From positions 6,386,320 through 6,450,319 of the forward strand of contig NZ_AP022871.1 of the NCBI RefSeq assembly GCF_011764565.1: DNA of 64,000 nucleotides, read 5' to 3'. Shown one piece after another: positions 44,501 to 51,286 of this stretch (position 1 is its first letter; the number at the start of each line of letters is the position of its first letter). Under the pieces are notes generated by a model. That model saw only the letters and a list, made by a program, of their open reading frames with translations, searched no databases and had not been told where the DNA came from. The position numbers were made by a program, and so were the translations under genes. Source of the DNA: Phytohabitans suffuscus. Its GTDB lineage: Bacteria > Actinomycetota > Actinomycetes > Mycobacteriales > Micromonosporaceae.

Positions 44501-46707
44501 AGCCGTTCCTGCAGATGCGCCAGCAGGTCCGCCTCCGCGACGGTAGCCTCGGCCTGCGTCGTGTAATAGCCGACGAGGTACCGGTCATCCGCGTCGCCGG
44601 CGGCCTGCCGCGCGATGACGACGCACCGGTGCACGCCCGGGTATTCGGTGGCTACCGCCTCGATCTCGCCCGGCTCGATCCGGACTCCGTTGATCTTCAG
44701 CTGGAAGTCCGCGCGGCCGAGGAACTCGACCTCGCCGTTCGGCAACATCCGGGCGAGGTCACCGGTTCGGTACAAGCGGGTATTGTCGCCCCGGGCCCGC
44801 TCCTGGTCCGACGCGAACGGATTGGCAAAGAACGCACCGGCGGTCAGGTCATGCTGGTTGAGATATCCCGGCGCGATGCCACAGCCACCGATGTATAGCT
44901 CGCCGATTGCGCCGATCGGCAACTCCTTGCGGTTCTGGCTCAGCACGTACCAGGTGACGTTGCGCAAGGGGCGACCGATGCTGCGGTCGGTACGGCTGGT
45001 GACGCCCGGCGGGAACTCCTTGATGGCGGTGACGAACGCCGACTCGGTGAACGCGTACTCGTTGATGATGCGGCCGGCAAAGTGTTCGCGTAGCCGCCGC
45101 AGTCCGGCGCTGGTCAGTTCCTCCCCGACCAGCAGCAGCCGGGTCAGGCTCGGGCAGCGACTGAGGTCGAAGTGCGCGATCACCGAGCCGGTCGCGTTTA
45201 GGTAGGTGACGCCGTGCTGAGCCAGGTATGCGGGAAACAGGTCCGGGTCGAGCCGGACGTCATCCGGGACCACGACCAAGGTCTGGGAGTTGATGAGGGC
45301 GATGAGGGTCTGGCGCAGGTGCGGTTCGAACACATACGAGGCGAAGAGGGCAACCCGTTCGGTACCCGGATTGCACATGTCGTAGCGCTGCGACAGGTCG
45401 GTGATGCTGTTGACGACACTGCGGTGGTCCTTCGGCACGCCCTTGGGGAACCCCGTGGTGCCCGACGTGTAGGTCACATACGCCAGGTCGAAACTAGTGA
45501 CATCGACGGTCGGCTTGTCCCGGGGCAAGTCCACGGTCGGGCCGTCGGCTGCCAGCACCGCCTCCAGTTCGACGACGGTGATCGGGTGCCCGGCGACGAG
45601 TTCGCGCAGCCGCTTTGCATGGCGCCTGTTCGTGACGATGGCTGACGGTTGGGTGTCGGCGATGGTGAAGCGGATGCGGTCGGTCGGGTATGACGGGTCG
45701 ATCGGCACGTACGCCGCGCCGGCCTTCCAGATCCCGAAGGTGGCGATCACCCCGAGGTCGCTCTTGTCGAGGCAGAGCGCGACCAGATCGCGGGGCCTGA
45801 CCTGCGCTTCTGGCCCGATCAGCCAGTGCGCGAACTGATTGGACCGCTCGTCCACCTGCTGGTAGGTCAGCCGTCGGTCGCCGAAGATGACCGCCGGCTG
45901 ATCCGGCGAGCGCCGTGCGCACTCCTCGAACAGTTCGTTGAGCCGCTTGTCCGCCGGAAACGCGCCGGCCGTCGCGTTCCAGCGGCGAAGCTGGCGCTGC
46001 TGTTCGGCCGGCAGGAACTCGATGTCGCCGACCAGCCGCTCGGGATATGCGACGAGCTGGCCGAAGGCCTCCCGCAGCACGTCCAGCACGCCGGCCATGA
46101 TGGTGTCGTCGAAGAGTTCGGCCGCGTATGTCAGTGTGCATACCAGGCGTTCGGCGTCAGCGTTGTCGTGGACGGCCAAGACGAGCGGGGCCGCGCGCAG
46201 GTCCGTCGTGGCTCGGTCCACATCGGAGCGAACCAGCACCGTGTCGAAGTGGCCTTGGTGCAGCAGTTCCGCCGAGCTGGCGTACGATTCCTTCGCACCC
46301 AGTGCGCGTGCGATCTGCTCGACCGCCGCGCCGCAGGACAGCTTCGCCTGGTCGGTGTGATCGACAATGACCGGCAGGATGGCGTCGACGAGACCGTCCC
46401 GGTACGCCACGACGGTATGCGTCCCGTGGCCGTAGGCGGCGAGAGTGATATGCAATGCGGCCAACGCCAGCGACCCGAGCGAAACGCCACTGTCGTCGCG
46501 CAGTCGGTCATGCAGGCCGACATAGCCCAAGCCGGTGATGTCGATGTGCTGTTGTCGCGCCGCCCACCCGGCCCGGTCGTCGCGCGGGACGATCCGGTGC
46601 CGCCACTCGTCCCGTAGCAGGACGTCCAGGTCACAGCGGAAGCCGGACATCGCATCGATGCGCATACGCCAGCGTTCGGCCGCCGCAGCGTACGTCGATG
46701 ACATCAT
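35503..46707 (-). CDS. pcbAB: ACV synthetase (delta-(L-alpha-aminoadipyl)-L-cysteinyl-D-valine synthetase)
   Basis: Three-module NRPS of 3734 residues, the usual size of ACV synthetases. Domain order: N-terminal condensation-like remnant (to about 245), A1 (about 260-750, YTSGTTGFPKGVPKDH), PCP1 (Ser838, LGGHS), C1 (HHIVIDGWS near 1025), A2 (IYTSGTTGRPKAVLVEH near 1515), PCP2 (Ser1919), C2 (HHTCIDGWSW near 2107), A3 (near 2585), PCP3 (Ser2969), epimerase (HHLVVDVVSW near 3153) and thioesterase (GWSFGG, Ser3575; His near 3698). This is the A-T-C-A-T-C-A-T-E-TE plan that makes LLD-ACV from aminoadipate, cysteine and valine. It is first in the leftward operon, divergent from cmcH. Linkers near 800 and 3490 carry copies of a short interspersed repeat. 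Confidence 0.96.
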   Translation of the reverse strand: MMSSTYAAAAERWRMRIDAMSGFRCDLDVLLRDEWRHRIVPRDDRAGWAARQQHIDITGLGYVGLHDRLRDDSGVSLGSLALAALHITLAAYGHGTHTVVAYRDGLVDAILPVIVDHTDQAKLSCGAAVEQIARALGAKESYASSAELLHQGHFDTVLVRSDVDRATTDLRAAPLVLAVHDNADAERLVCTLTYAAELFDDTIMAGVLDVLREAFGQLVAYPERLVGDIEFLPAEQQRQLRRWNATAGAFPADKRLNELFEECARRSPDQPAVIFGDRRLTYQQVDERSNQFAHWLIGPEAQVRPRDLVALCLDKSDLGVIATFGIWKAGAAYVPIDPSYPTDRIRFTIADTQPSAIVTNRRHAKRLRELVAGHPITVVELEAVLAADGPTVDLPRDKPTVDVTSFDLAYVTYTSGTTGFPKGVPKDHRSVVNSITDLSQRYDMCNPGTERVALFASYVFEPHLRQTLIALINSQTLVVVPDDVRLDPDLFPAYLAQHGVTYLNATGSVIAHFDLSRCPSLTRLLLVGEELTSAGLRRLREHFAGRIINEYAFTESAFVTAIKEFPPGVTSRTDRSIGRPLRNVTWYVLSQNRKELPIGAIGELYIGGCGIAPGYLNQHDLTAGAFFANPFASDQERARGDNTRLYRTGDLARMLPNGEVEFLGRADFQLKINGVRIEPGEIEAVATEYPGVHRCVVIARQAAGDADDRYLVGYYTTQAEATVAEADLLAHLQERLIPVMVPARMIRLEQFPVNVNGKVDWRALPDPGPFDGAGHHAATAVEDADDILPPAREGSATPALPRQGDMLTVLRGIISAVLGVAVDRITADDDFFRLGGHSISCILLIARIRQQLRRRIAVSDVFRLRTLRALADHLSAQSQWTDESDDDSRPRDLLANGLQQGLLYHAMKSVDDDAYVVQSVYRYHSLIDPDLMRQAWRYAQRRYPSLRLRFEPGMSSRQIIADDKPLTCRFIDLGDVSDPADQEARIEAIAERDRAERYRPIDGNLMRVYLIRQAEQRFTLIFSCHHIVIDGWSLPVLHDEVHRMYLDLVAGRAVEPGEDRAYVAAQRYWQEHRNDHVEYWTSQIERIDERGDLSGLLNAHSRYKVALRDYDHVREHRTQQLRLPAELTARLAAACQANELTLHSVVQFVWHRALYAFGGGRTTVVGTIVSGRNIPVDGIEHSVGLYINTLPLVVDHAQQSPRSVANAIAEIQSLVHAMNDRSVVELGHLAGGGMKRQLFDTLLVLENYPRLLTDAEEQRHRTTLRYERFFDADRVDHPMAVVAREEGDELTLCLWYAGELFSDAAIEALLDTTRVLFEQVAADMTTTVGELELVSPAMARTLDAFNRTEQEYPAGKTLHALFEEAAATWPDAPAVVYRDVTLTYAELNQRANRLAHHLLAQARLGAGPLRADNLIALAVDKTELMAVAIIAVWKTGAAFVPIDAEYPDDRIGYLMADTGCRFVLTNCRHADRLRGLVAGAEPPVLALEELDLAATPTDNPVTATTSTDLAYAIYTSGTTGRPKAVLVEHRGVVNLQTSMARLFGLDKHRTDEAVLSFSNYVFDHFVEQFTDALLNGQKLVVLDDTMRTDETRLCRYINEHQVTYLSGTPSVLSLYDYSSTTTLRRIDAIGEDFTEPAFDKIRSTFPGVVINGYGPTEISITSHKKVYPPGERRRDKSIGLPVANTTCYVLNSTMKRVPVGGIGELHIGGDGVARGYLNRPDLTAQRFLDNPFRTAQDERDRRNTRFYRTGDLARWLPNGELEYLGRTDHQVKIRGQRIELGEIEAVLAACPGVRWAVVIAREHAAAAATVAGQKYLVGFYLGDPALTEQDVLARMRGKLAEALVPARVLHIDDVPVTASGKLDIKRLPATDFAPSSAVAYAAPASDIEIGICRIWADVLGIAPDRIGANDDFFSLGGDSIRAMAMAQAMTRTFGRDVGVAAVFGNVTIAALARHVEDAADAYLATGLADSSAGAAPVSLAQERLLFIDEFEGGTSAYNVPFCLRLTGVPGHAAVRAVGALVDRHAALRTLLRADADGVHRQYILSPSDAFAHLDLPVRAVDTLTELDEVLQAEERYVFALDQELPIRGAVVTVAARPGDLYLSLVFHHTCIDGWSWDILRSELAALLDGERLPAGRGTYADFAVWQRQSLTGGSSAQLLDWWSSQLDGVEPIRLPLDRPRPARFDYRGQEVPFRLDEPTTQALRALARSARVSLYSVLLAAWCLMLRGFTGQDDLVVGTPFANRGRPEFARVVGFLANLLAVRVHLDQAATLTQYLQAVGAAVVAAQVHADLPFEQLVKELAVEADPSRHPVVQVNFTLQQQYEEAPPPSLGGPATSEHRPDPAAPTSVKFDLSAILYESPDGVAGTVTYAASLFESSTVASFLATYHHVLAQFARLAPETTRLADLTWVDESAAAADWSAGDLTTAGTLHELFERAVANQPDEVAIACGGRRLTYRELNERSNLLAHRLCGTVALGRDDLVALVLEQTELTVVALLAVWKAGAAYVPIDPGYPDERIAFMLDDTRARLVVADQAHAQRLRRLAGGTAPVLATEPVPAVEEAVPDGPDRDNLAVPVGPDDLAYAIYTSGTTGRPKAVLVRHRNAVSFHASLQGRYFDPDAQPRQGIALLANYVFDFSVEQILLSVLSGHKLILLPPSSDPDHDAYANREGLTFLSGTPTQLQQLDLSKLTGLRGVLVAGELFAPHHFEKIRREYAGPLFNAYGTTETTVYNTVRRFEPGEPYRNDLGRPLTNTRRYVLDDALRPLPVGAVGELYIAGECVSAGYLNRPQLSAERFLPNHLEGGVGQLYKTGDVVRLRADGELCYLGRNDTQVKIRGLRIELGEVEAAIAACPGVRQCAVLARDGGLVGFYVPEPGADIGDDMIMAVLRNRLARNMVPSVLVRLAGPLPMTISGKLDTDALPTVELGVRRAAYAAPRSRVDAQLCRLWSDLLPVDGVGIDDDFFRTGGDSISALHLASRIQRETGYQVSVKDLFDHPTVRALVDNVLSGPLPAPGQVAPDDVTPGSECPMLPIQRWFFAKPLADRSRYNQNFVIRTPRLDVSVLRSALDRLVAHHDAFRLRYRHDGAAVSQFYAAGHPPVELHHLKVAGLRDEEITERLARWQSGFDLEHGPIFAVAYLDGFGDGDARVWLALHHLVVDVVSWQILATDLEILYHGGELGPAGSTYRQWVLATQCYLPGDGEAQLWAQLASAVATEPAGPPAGALAHRRELALSEAETAALLTESGWAYGTDINDLLLTAVGYALAAVTGRTSNHLTVEGHGREPFAGAPDVRHTMGWFTTMYPLALHADLEPGQALLATKANRRRIPHHGLGYGLLRGAYGSSGAPLPPVIVNYLGRLSGGDTSGGDASDARWRLVRAAWADSTVDGGQQARRISGEREGGGAPAPGWPSASAVDVTISVVDGRLVTVIDSRWDAPVTERFASEFGFRLAELIAHTSAVARTGPAGSRPRQPQSDFVPFILVNDDSSRREGTATLALPQVGDSTGPTLFILPPGEGGAESYLNNIARELAGCRLVLFNNLHLHTPHETFEELAGYYLDHLRRIQPAGPYSLLGWSFGGVLAVEMARQLVLTGERVEHLLLIDPYFNVRHALTQAGLAHVTEDLLDPVNYRYTPSLADLDLLAAGIGETVLFKAGEPNETTTGPTQHRLFETYRRSDFNYLDTLLPDASIRVVPLPGRTHHDWVLDQRTIANMSRIIAALLADPQPRHQSTPERP
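36213..36244. repeat. Interspersed GC-rich repeat, copy 1 (in the pcbAB E-TE linker)
   Basis: The plus strand reads GGGGGAGCGCGAGGGTGGCG then GTGCCCTCTCGC. On the coding strand it encodes REGTATLALPQ, between the epimerase and thioesterase domains. It is nearly identical to the copy at 44304. Confidence 0.7.
36491..36524. repeat. Interspersed GC-rich repeat, copy 2 (opposite orientation)
   Basis: The reverse complement matches the same consensus (GGGGGAACGCGAGGGTGGCG, then GAGCCCCCGCGC). On the pcbAB coding strand it encodes EREGGGAPAPGW, about 270 bp from copy 1. The two could form a stem in the mRNA. Confidence 0.65.
44304..44337. repeat. Interspersed GC-rich repeat, copy 3 (in the A1-PCP1 linker)
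   Basis: The plus strand reads GGGGGAGCGCGGGGGTGGCG then GAGCCCTCTCGC, same orientation as copy 1. It encodes REGSATPALPRQGD between A1 and PCP1. Confidence 0.7.
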
Positions 46708-47097
46708 GTCCAGGGCAGCCCTTCACCTACGGTGCTTGTCCGGTGCCAGGGAACCGGGGCGGCGAGCTGAGACGGGCGGGTCCTCGCAGGACGGCACTCG
46801 ATCGGCCGTCGCCATGCGACGCCTCAAAGTGGACACACGCGGCGCGCTCATGCCCCCTAATCCTTCAGCTCAGCGGGGATCGGGCCAAGATATCGACGCA
46901 TCGCTAAGAATATGCATAGCCTGACCGGTGGTCAACGAGCGTAAACGAGTGAATTGTCCGACAAAAGTTTATATCCCTCACAACAAATGTTTTGTCTGGA
47001 TAACGTGTCACGGCCATAATCGTGCGATCGTCTTGATTCGGCGGCGCCGTCCATCGTAGAATCGCCAGCGCCTTGATCTCCCCGTATGAGGACTTTC
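46708..47097. promoter_or_regulatory. Divergent pcbAB-cmcH promoter region
   Basis: This 390-bp gap separates the leftward pcb/cef operon from the rightward cmcH-cmcJ genes. 46890-47060 is clearly AT-richer than its surroundings. An inverted repeat with arms GACAAAA (46960-46966) and TTTTGTC (46990-46996) and a 23-bp spacer lies in this part. It is a plausible shared regulator site. No regulator gene is in the window to assign to it. Confidence 0.5.
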
Positions 47098-48771
47098 ATG
47101 CTTATCTGCGGGATAAAAGTCTCCCACGACGGCGGAGTCGCGCTCATCGAGGATGACCGGGTGCTTTTCAGCATCGAGGTCGAGAAGTTGGCGAACAGTC
47201 CGCGGCACAGCTCACTTGGTGACCTGTCGCGGGTCGCGCAGCTTCTGCGAGCCGAGGGAGTGGACCCGGACGATGTCGACCAGTTCGTCGTCGACGGCTG
47301 GGTGGGCGAGGACGGTGACCTCGAGGCCACAGAGCCCGCGGTGCTCGCCGTCAACCACGACGGCACCGCGAAACGCATCAGGGTGGCTCCGTATCAGGAC
47401 CGGCCGGCCGACCGGAACCCGTTGCGGCGCCACGTCTCCAACGACCACTCCTTCGCCGCGCGCGGCGGGGGTTACGCCAGCTATCACCATGCCAGCAATC
47501 ACCTTGTGGGCGCGTACACGGCCAGCCCAGCGGCGGCGCGCGGCGAGGACGCCTGGGTGCTGGTGTGGGACGGTGGCATAGTGCCGCGCCTGTACGAGGT
47601 TAACGCGGCCCAGCGTTCGATAGTGCCGGTCGCTGCCCTGCTGCCGCTCACCGGCAACAGTTTCGGTGACTTCAGCGGCCAGTTCGAGCCGTATTGGCGC
47701 TCCACCGACGGAATGACGGCCGACGAAATCTGGCGGTACCGCCTGTCGATTGCCGGGAAGGCGATGGCGTACGCCGCGCTCGGGAGCGTCGAGGAATCTG
47801 CGTTTGGCGTTTTCGCCGACCTCCTCAATGAATTCCCCAGCGCGGCCCACGGTAACGCCAAACTACTGGCCGAGAAAGTGGCCAATAACCGGGACGAGTT
47901 GTTCCCCGGCATGTCGAACGCAAGTCTCATCGCGACCTTTCAGGCGTACCTGGGCAGCCTCCTGGTGAAGCGTCTGACCGCGGTCGCCGGACCTCGTCCA
48001 AAATGCTTGGTCATGGCCGGCGGGTGTGCCTTGAACATCAAATGGAACACCCAATTGCGCAGCAGCGGGCTGTTCGAGGAGGTCTGGGTTCCGCCGTTCC
48101 CGAACGACTCCGGAGCCGCGATCGGTACGGCAGCCTGCGAGATGTTCGTCCGCGGCTACTCGGCGCTGCGGTGGGACGTTTACAGCGGTCCACGGATCGC
48201 GGTTGGCGATGTGCCCGCCGGGTGGGATGTGACGAGCTGCACCGAGCAGGAACTGGCGTCGATCCTCCACCGGGAGGGCGAGCCGGTGACCGTCCTTTCC
48301 GGACGCGCCGAAATCGGGCCGCGTGCGTTGGGCAACCGCAGCATCCTGGCGCCGGCCACCGACCCCAACATGAAGGACACCCTCAACCGGGCCAAGGATC
48401 GGGCACCGTACCGGCCGGTCGCGCCGATCTGCCTACAGGACCGGGCGGCGGAGGTCTTCTCTCCCGGCGGCACCGACCTGCACATGCTGTTTGAGCACCG
48501 GCTACGGCCGGGCTGGAGCGAGCGGGTGCCGGCCGTCATCCACCTCGACGGTACGGTGCGGTTGCAGACCATCGAGCGCACCGGCCCCAGTGCGGCGTCG
48601 CGCATCCTGGCCGCCTACGAACAGATCTCCGGCATTCCGGTCCTCTGCAACACCAGCGCAAACCACAACGGCTGCGGGTTTTTTCCCGACGTCGCCTCCG
48701 CGGCAGGCTGGGGCAGGACGCGCCGGATCTGGTCTGACGGTCACATCTACACCAGGGCTTCCGGTTCCTGA
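47098..48771 (+). CDS. cmcH: 3'-Hydroxymethylcephem O-carbamoyltransferase (CmcH, NodU/TobZ family)
   Basis: Carbamoyltransferase of 557 residues. It starts MLICGIKVSHDGGVALIEDD, like CmcH, and carries SNDHSFAARGGGYASYHHAS with the His residues of the metal site, MAGGCALNIKWNTQLRSSGL, VPPFPNDSGAAIGTAACEM and the C-terminal carbamoyl-phosphate-domain block RAEIGPRALGNRSIL with VLCNTSANHNGCGFF. In cephamycin producers it carbamoylates the 3'-hydroxyl of deacetylcephalosporin C. ATG at 47098 is chosen over 47086 because GAGGA is 5 bp upstream and homology starts here. The stop overlaps cmcJ (TGATG). Confidence 0.9.
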   Translation: MLICGIKVSHDGGVALIEDDRVLFSIEVEKLANSPRHSSLGDLSRVAQLLRAEGVDPDDVDQFVVDGWVGEDGDLEATEPAVLAVNHDGTAKRIRVAPYQDRPADRNPLRRHVSNDHSFAARGGGYASYHHASNHLVGAYTASPAAARGEDAWVLVWDGGIVPRLYEVNAAQRSIVPVAALLPLTGNSFGDFSGQFEPYWRSTDGMTADEIWRYRLSIAGKAMAYAALGSVEESAFGVFADLLNEFPSAAHGNAKLLAEKVANNRDELFPGMSNASLIATFQAYLGSLLVKRLTAVAGPRPKCLVMAGGCALNIKWNTQLRSSGLFEEVWVPPFPNDSGAAIGTAACEMFVRGYSALRWDVYSGPRIAVGDVPAGWDVTSCTEQELASILHREGEPVTVLSGRAEIGPRALGNRSILAPATDPNMKDTLNRAKDRAPYRPVAPICLQDRAAEVFSPGGTDLHMLFEHRLRPGWSERVPAVIHLDGTVRLQTIERTGPSAASRILAAYEQISGIPVLCNTSANHNGCGFFPDVASAAGWGRTRRIWSDGHIYTRASGS

Positions 48772-49682
48772 TGCCGACCGTGACGGCTCCGCTGTGCTAC
48801 AGCGCCGCGCTCACTCCGGCGGGCCCTCACGACGGCTGGGTCATCGACGCTCTGTCCAACCCACCTGAGATTGTCCGGAACTTCCGTAAGGAAGAAGTCG
48901 AGGTCACCATCACCGACCTTCGCGACGCGGCCCTGCGGCCAACCCTCGACGACATGGGATTCGAGTACGCCGCGTTCCCCACGATCGTCGACCCGCAGGC
49001 CATCGCGGAAAATTCCACCCCGGCCCTCGAGAGCTACCAACACGAAACGACTGAGCTACTCAAGGCGCGTACCGGGGCCGAAGAGGTGGTCTTCTTCGAC
49101 TCGACGCTGCGTCGGCAGGAAACTGGGGTCCGCCCGGACGGCCCGAACCAGTCGCCGCACCTGCGCGTACACGTCGACCAGACCCCGCGCAGCGCCTTGG
49201 CCCGCGCCGAGCGCCACGGTCTATCGGGACGGGAATTCGAGCGATTCCAGATCGTCAATGTGTGGCGACCGCTGCTGTATCCGGTACGCAACTATCCGAT
49301 CGCCGTGTGCGACTATCGGACGCTGGATCCCACCACCGACCTGGTGGCGACCCGCCTGAATTTTCCTGCCTGGCTGAAGGACCGCGAAAGCTACTCGGTG
49401 AAGTTCAACCCGAGCCACCACTGGTACTACTGGCGGTCGCTGTCGCCGGATGAGGTGGTGATGTTCAAGTGCTACGACAGCGCAAGCCGTGGCCTGACGC
49501 CCACTGGTGACGAGAGCGGCTATCCAGGCCTGATCGACACGGCCGGGCTCTGCCCGCACACGGCGTTCGTCGACCCGGCCGGGCCCACCACCGGGCGATT
49601 GCGAACGTCCGTGGAACTACGCGCCCTGCTCTTCTACCACTTCACCGCAGACCGGCGCAGGACACCGCGATCCAGCTGTTGA
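48771..49682 (+). CDS. cmcJ: 7-alpha-methoxylation protein CmcJ (CmcJ/NvfI oxygenase-like family)
   Basis: Protein of 303 residues with the family landmarks LRVHVDQTPRSALARAERH, FQIVNVWRPLLYPVRNYPIA, CDYRTLDPTTDLVATRLNFP and the C-terminal block HHWYYWRSLSPDEVVMFKCY then DS. With CmcI it installs the 7-alpha-methoxy group of cephamycins; CmcJ supplies the hydroxylation and CmcI the methyl transfer. It is coupled to cmcH by TGATG and its 3' end overlaps cmcI, on the other strand, by 49 bp. Confidence 0.9.
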   Translation: MPTVTAPLCYSAALTPAGPHDGWVIDALSNPPEIVRNFRKEEVEVTITDLRDAALRPTLDDMGFEYAAFPTIVDPQAIAENSTPALESYQHETTELLKARTGAEEVVFFDSTLRRQETGVRPDGPNQSPHLRVHVDQTPRSALARAERHGLSGREFERFQIVNVWRPLLYPVRNYPIAVCDYRTLDPTTDLVATRLNFPAWLKDRESYSVKFNPSHHWYYWRSLSPDEVVMFKCYDSASRGLTPTGDESGYPGLIDTAGLCPHTAFVDPAGPTTGRLRTSVELRALLFYHFTADRRRTPRSSC

Positions 49683-50343
49683 CACGAGTTGGCGTACACC
49701 ATGTCCATCGTCAGCACGTCGCGGAAGGCGGCCAGATACTCGATCAGCCGGTTCGGGCTGTACCGGTGCCAAGCCGCAATCATGTCCTCGATAATGAAGT
49801 AGTCACCCTCTTCAAGGAGATTGTCGACAGTCCATTTTAGAACGTTGAATGTGTTCGTGTGTGCGTCATCGATGACAAGCAACGGGTGAGCGATGCTCTG
49901 CAGCACATCCAGTGTCCCCAGGTCCGCCAGGTCACCCTCGTGAAGCGTGATGTTGGACATTTCACCGGACGGGATCTGGCACCGGGACAGATCCCGGTCC
50001 ACGCCGACGACCCGGCAGTCGACGCCCATCAGCTTCGTCAGGTCGCGGAACCAGACCAGCGAGCCGCCGCTGTACACACCGAGTTCGACGATGGTCCGGG
50101 GGCGCAATTCCCATAGAAGGTTGTGGTACGCGGCCTGCGTTTCCGGGTCCTTGAGTAGCCGCAGCCCACGCCAGTGGTACCGATCGAAGTCATTGAACCC
50201 GAGATCGCGCGGCGCTTGGGCCCACTGGTGCAGCGGCCACTGCCGCGGTCGATCCGTCAAGGTCGGGGATGGTACGCAGGGTCCTCCCCGACACCTCGGA
50301 ATCGGTTCAAATCCATAAATTCTTGATGGAAGTCAACATTCAT
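49634..50343 (-). CDS. cmcI: 7-alpha-cephem methoxylation methyltransferase CmcI (apparent frameshift)
   Basis: SAM-dependent methyltransferase of the cephalosporin-hydroxylase family, 236 residues once corrected, the length of Streptomyces CmcI. The SAM site is RTIVELGVYSGGSLVWFRDL and the metal/catalytic region is HPLLVIDDAHTNTFNVLKW then EEGDYFIIEDMIAAW. As given, the N-terminal 28 residues (MNVDFHQEFMDLNRFRGVGE and on) end in TGA, and the rest continues from an overlapping TTG at 50260. One more base in the four-base run 50265-50268 joins them as AYHPPTLTDRPRQWPL, matching CmcI. A split pair with TTGA coupling is the alternative. Confidence 0.88.
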
Positions 50344-50513
50344 CGCACTGTCCTTCGAGGGGTAAGGTTGCTGCCGGCGTTTGCTCTGCCGGAGGCTTCT
50401 GTATCCGGCAGCATCAGTGGGCGTTGCGGGTAGGCATTCCACGGCGGGCGGGCGCAATTCTGCCAGGCGCCGCTCGCGACGGAAAAGCGGTCGGCGAGGG
50501 GAGCGGAGGTAAA
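50344..50513. other. Intergenic region between cmcI and the HAD gene
   Basis: 170-bp divergent gap. It must hold the cmcI promoter and the HAD-gene leader. I see only GGAGG at 50505-50509 and no other clear signal. Confidence 0.4.
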
Positions 50514-51242
50514 GTGCGGGACCAGTCCGAGTCACGCCTGGTGCTGTGGGACATTGACCATACGCTGATCCGGGCCGGCGGCGTCGGCGTGGACTCGTGC
50601 GCCGCCGCGTTCACTCGAGCGACCGGGCGAGCGTGGAACACGGAGTACAGCTTCAGCAGTCTCACCGATGCGGCCATGGCCGCCGACCTGCTCCGGTTCC
50701 ACGGCATCGCGGCCGATCGGCGGCTCGTCGCGACGTTCCACTCCTATCTGGTCGACGAACACCGCGCCCGCGCCGCGGACCTGGCCATACGCGGTCAGGC
50801 ACTGCCCGGGGCGGTCGACGTGCTGGCCGCGCTGGACGCGGCGGCGGGCGTGCGCCAGTCCGTCCTGACCGGCAACCTCCGCCCGATCGCGGACCTGAAG
50901 TTGGCGGTGTTCGGACTGGGCCGCTGGCTCGACCTGGCGATCGGTGCGTTCGGCGACGAGGAGACCGAGCGCTCCGCTCTGGTACCCCGGGCGTTGCGGC
51001 AGGCACGGGAGCAACGCGGCGAGAGGTACCACCCGGCGCAAACCGTATTAGTCGGCGACACTGTCCGCGACGTGGAAGCCGCGCTGGTCAACGGTGCCGC
51101 GGTAGTGGCCGTGGCCACCGGCACCACGTCGGCGGCCCGGTTACGCGCCGCCGGTGCTGACATCGTCCTGGATGACTTGGCCGACACCGAGCGGGTACTC
51201 GACGCCGTCAACGAAGCGGCGGCGGCAGCGGCAGCACGCTGA
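50514..51242 (+). CDS. HAD-family hydrolase
   Basis: Haloacid-dehalogenase-type phosphatase of 242 residues. Motif I is VLWDIDHTLI (nucleophile and acid Asp), motif II is SVLTGN, and motif IV is VLVGDTVRDVEAAL. A helical cap lies between. GTG at 50514 follows GGAGG by 4 bp and is preferred to the upstream ATG at 50424. The substrate is unknown. It lies just outside the cephamycin genes and I have no reason to include it in the pathway. Confidence 0.85.
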   Translation: MRDQSESRLVLWDIDHTLIRAGGVGVDSCAAAFTRATGRAWNTEYSFSSLTDAAMAADLLRFHGIAADRRLVATFHSYLVDEHRARAADLAIRGQALPGAVDVLAALDAAAGVRQSVLTGNLRPIADLKLAVFGLGRWLDLAIGAFGDEETERSALVPRALRQAREQRGERYHPAQTVLVGDTVRDVEAALVNGAAVVAVATGTTSAARLRAAGADIVLDDLADTERVLDAVNEAAAAAAAR

Positions 51243-51286
51243 CCGCTCACCGATGCGCCGAACCGCCCCGGTAGTGGATCTTTCGA

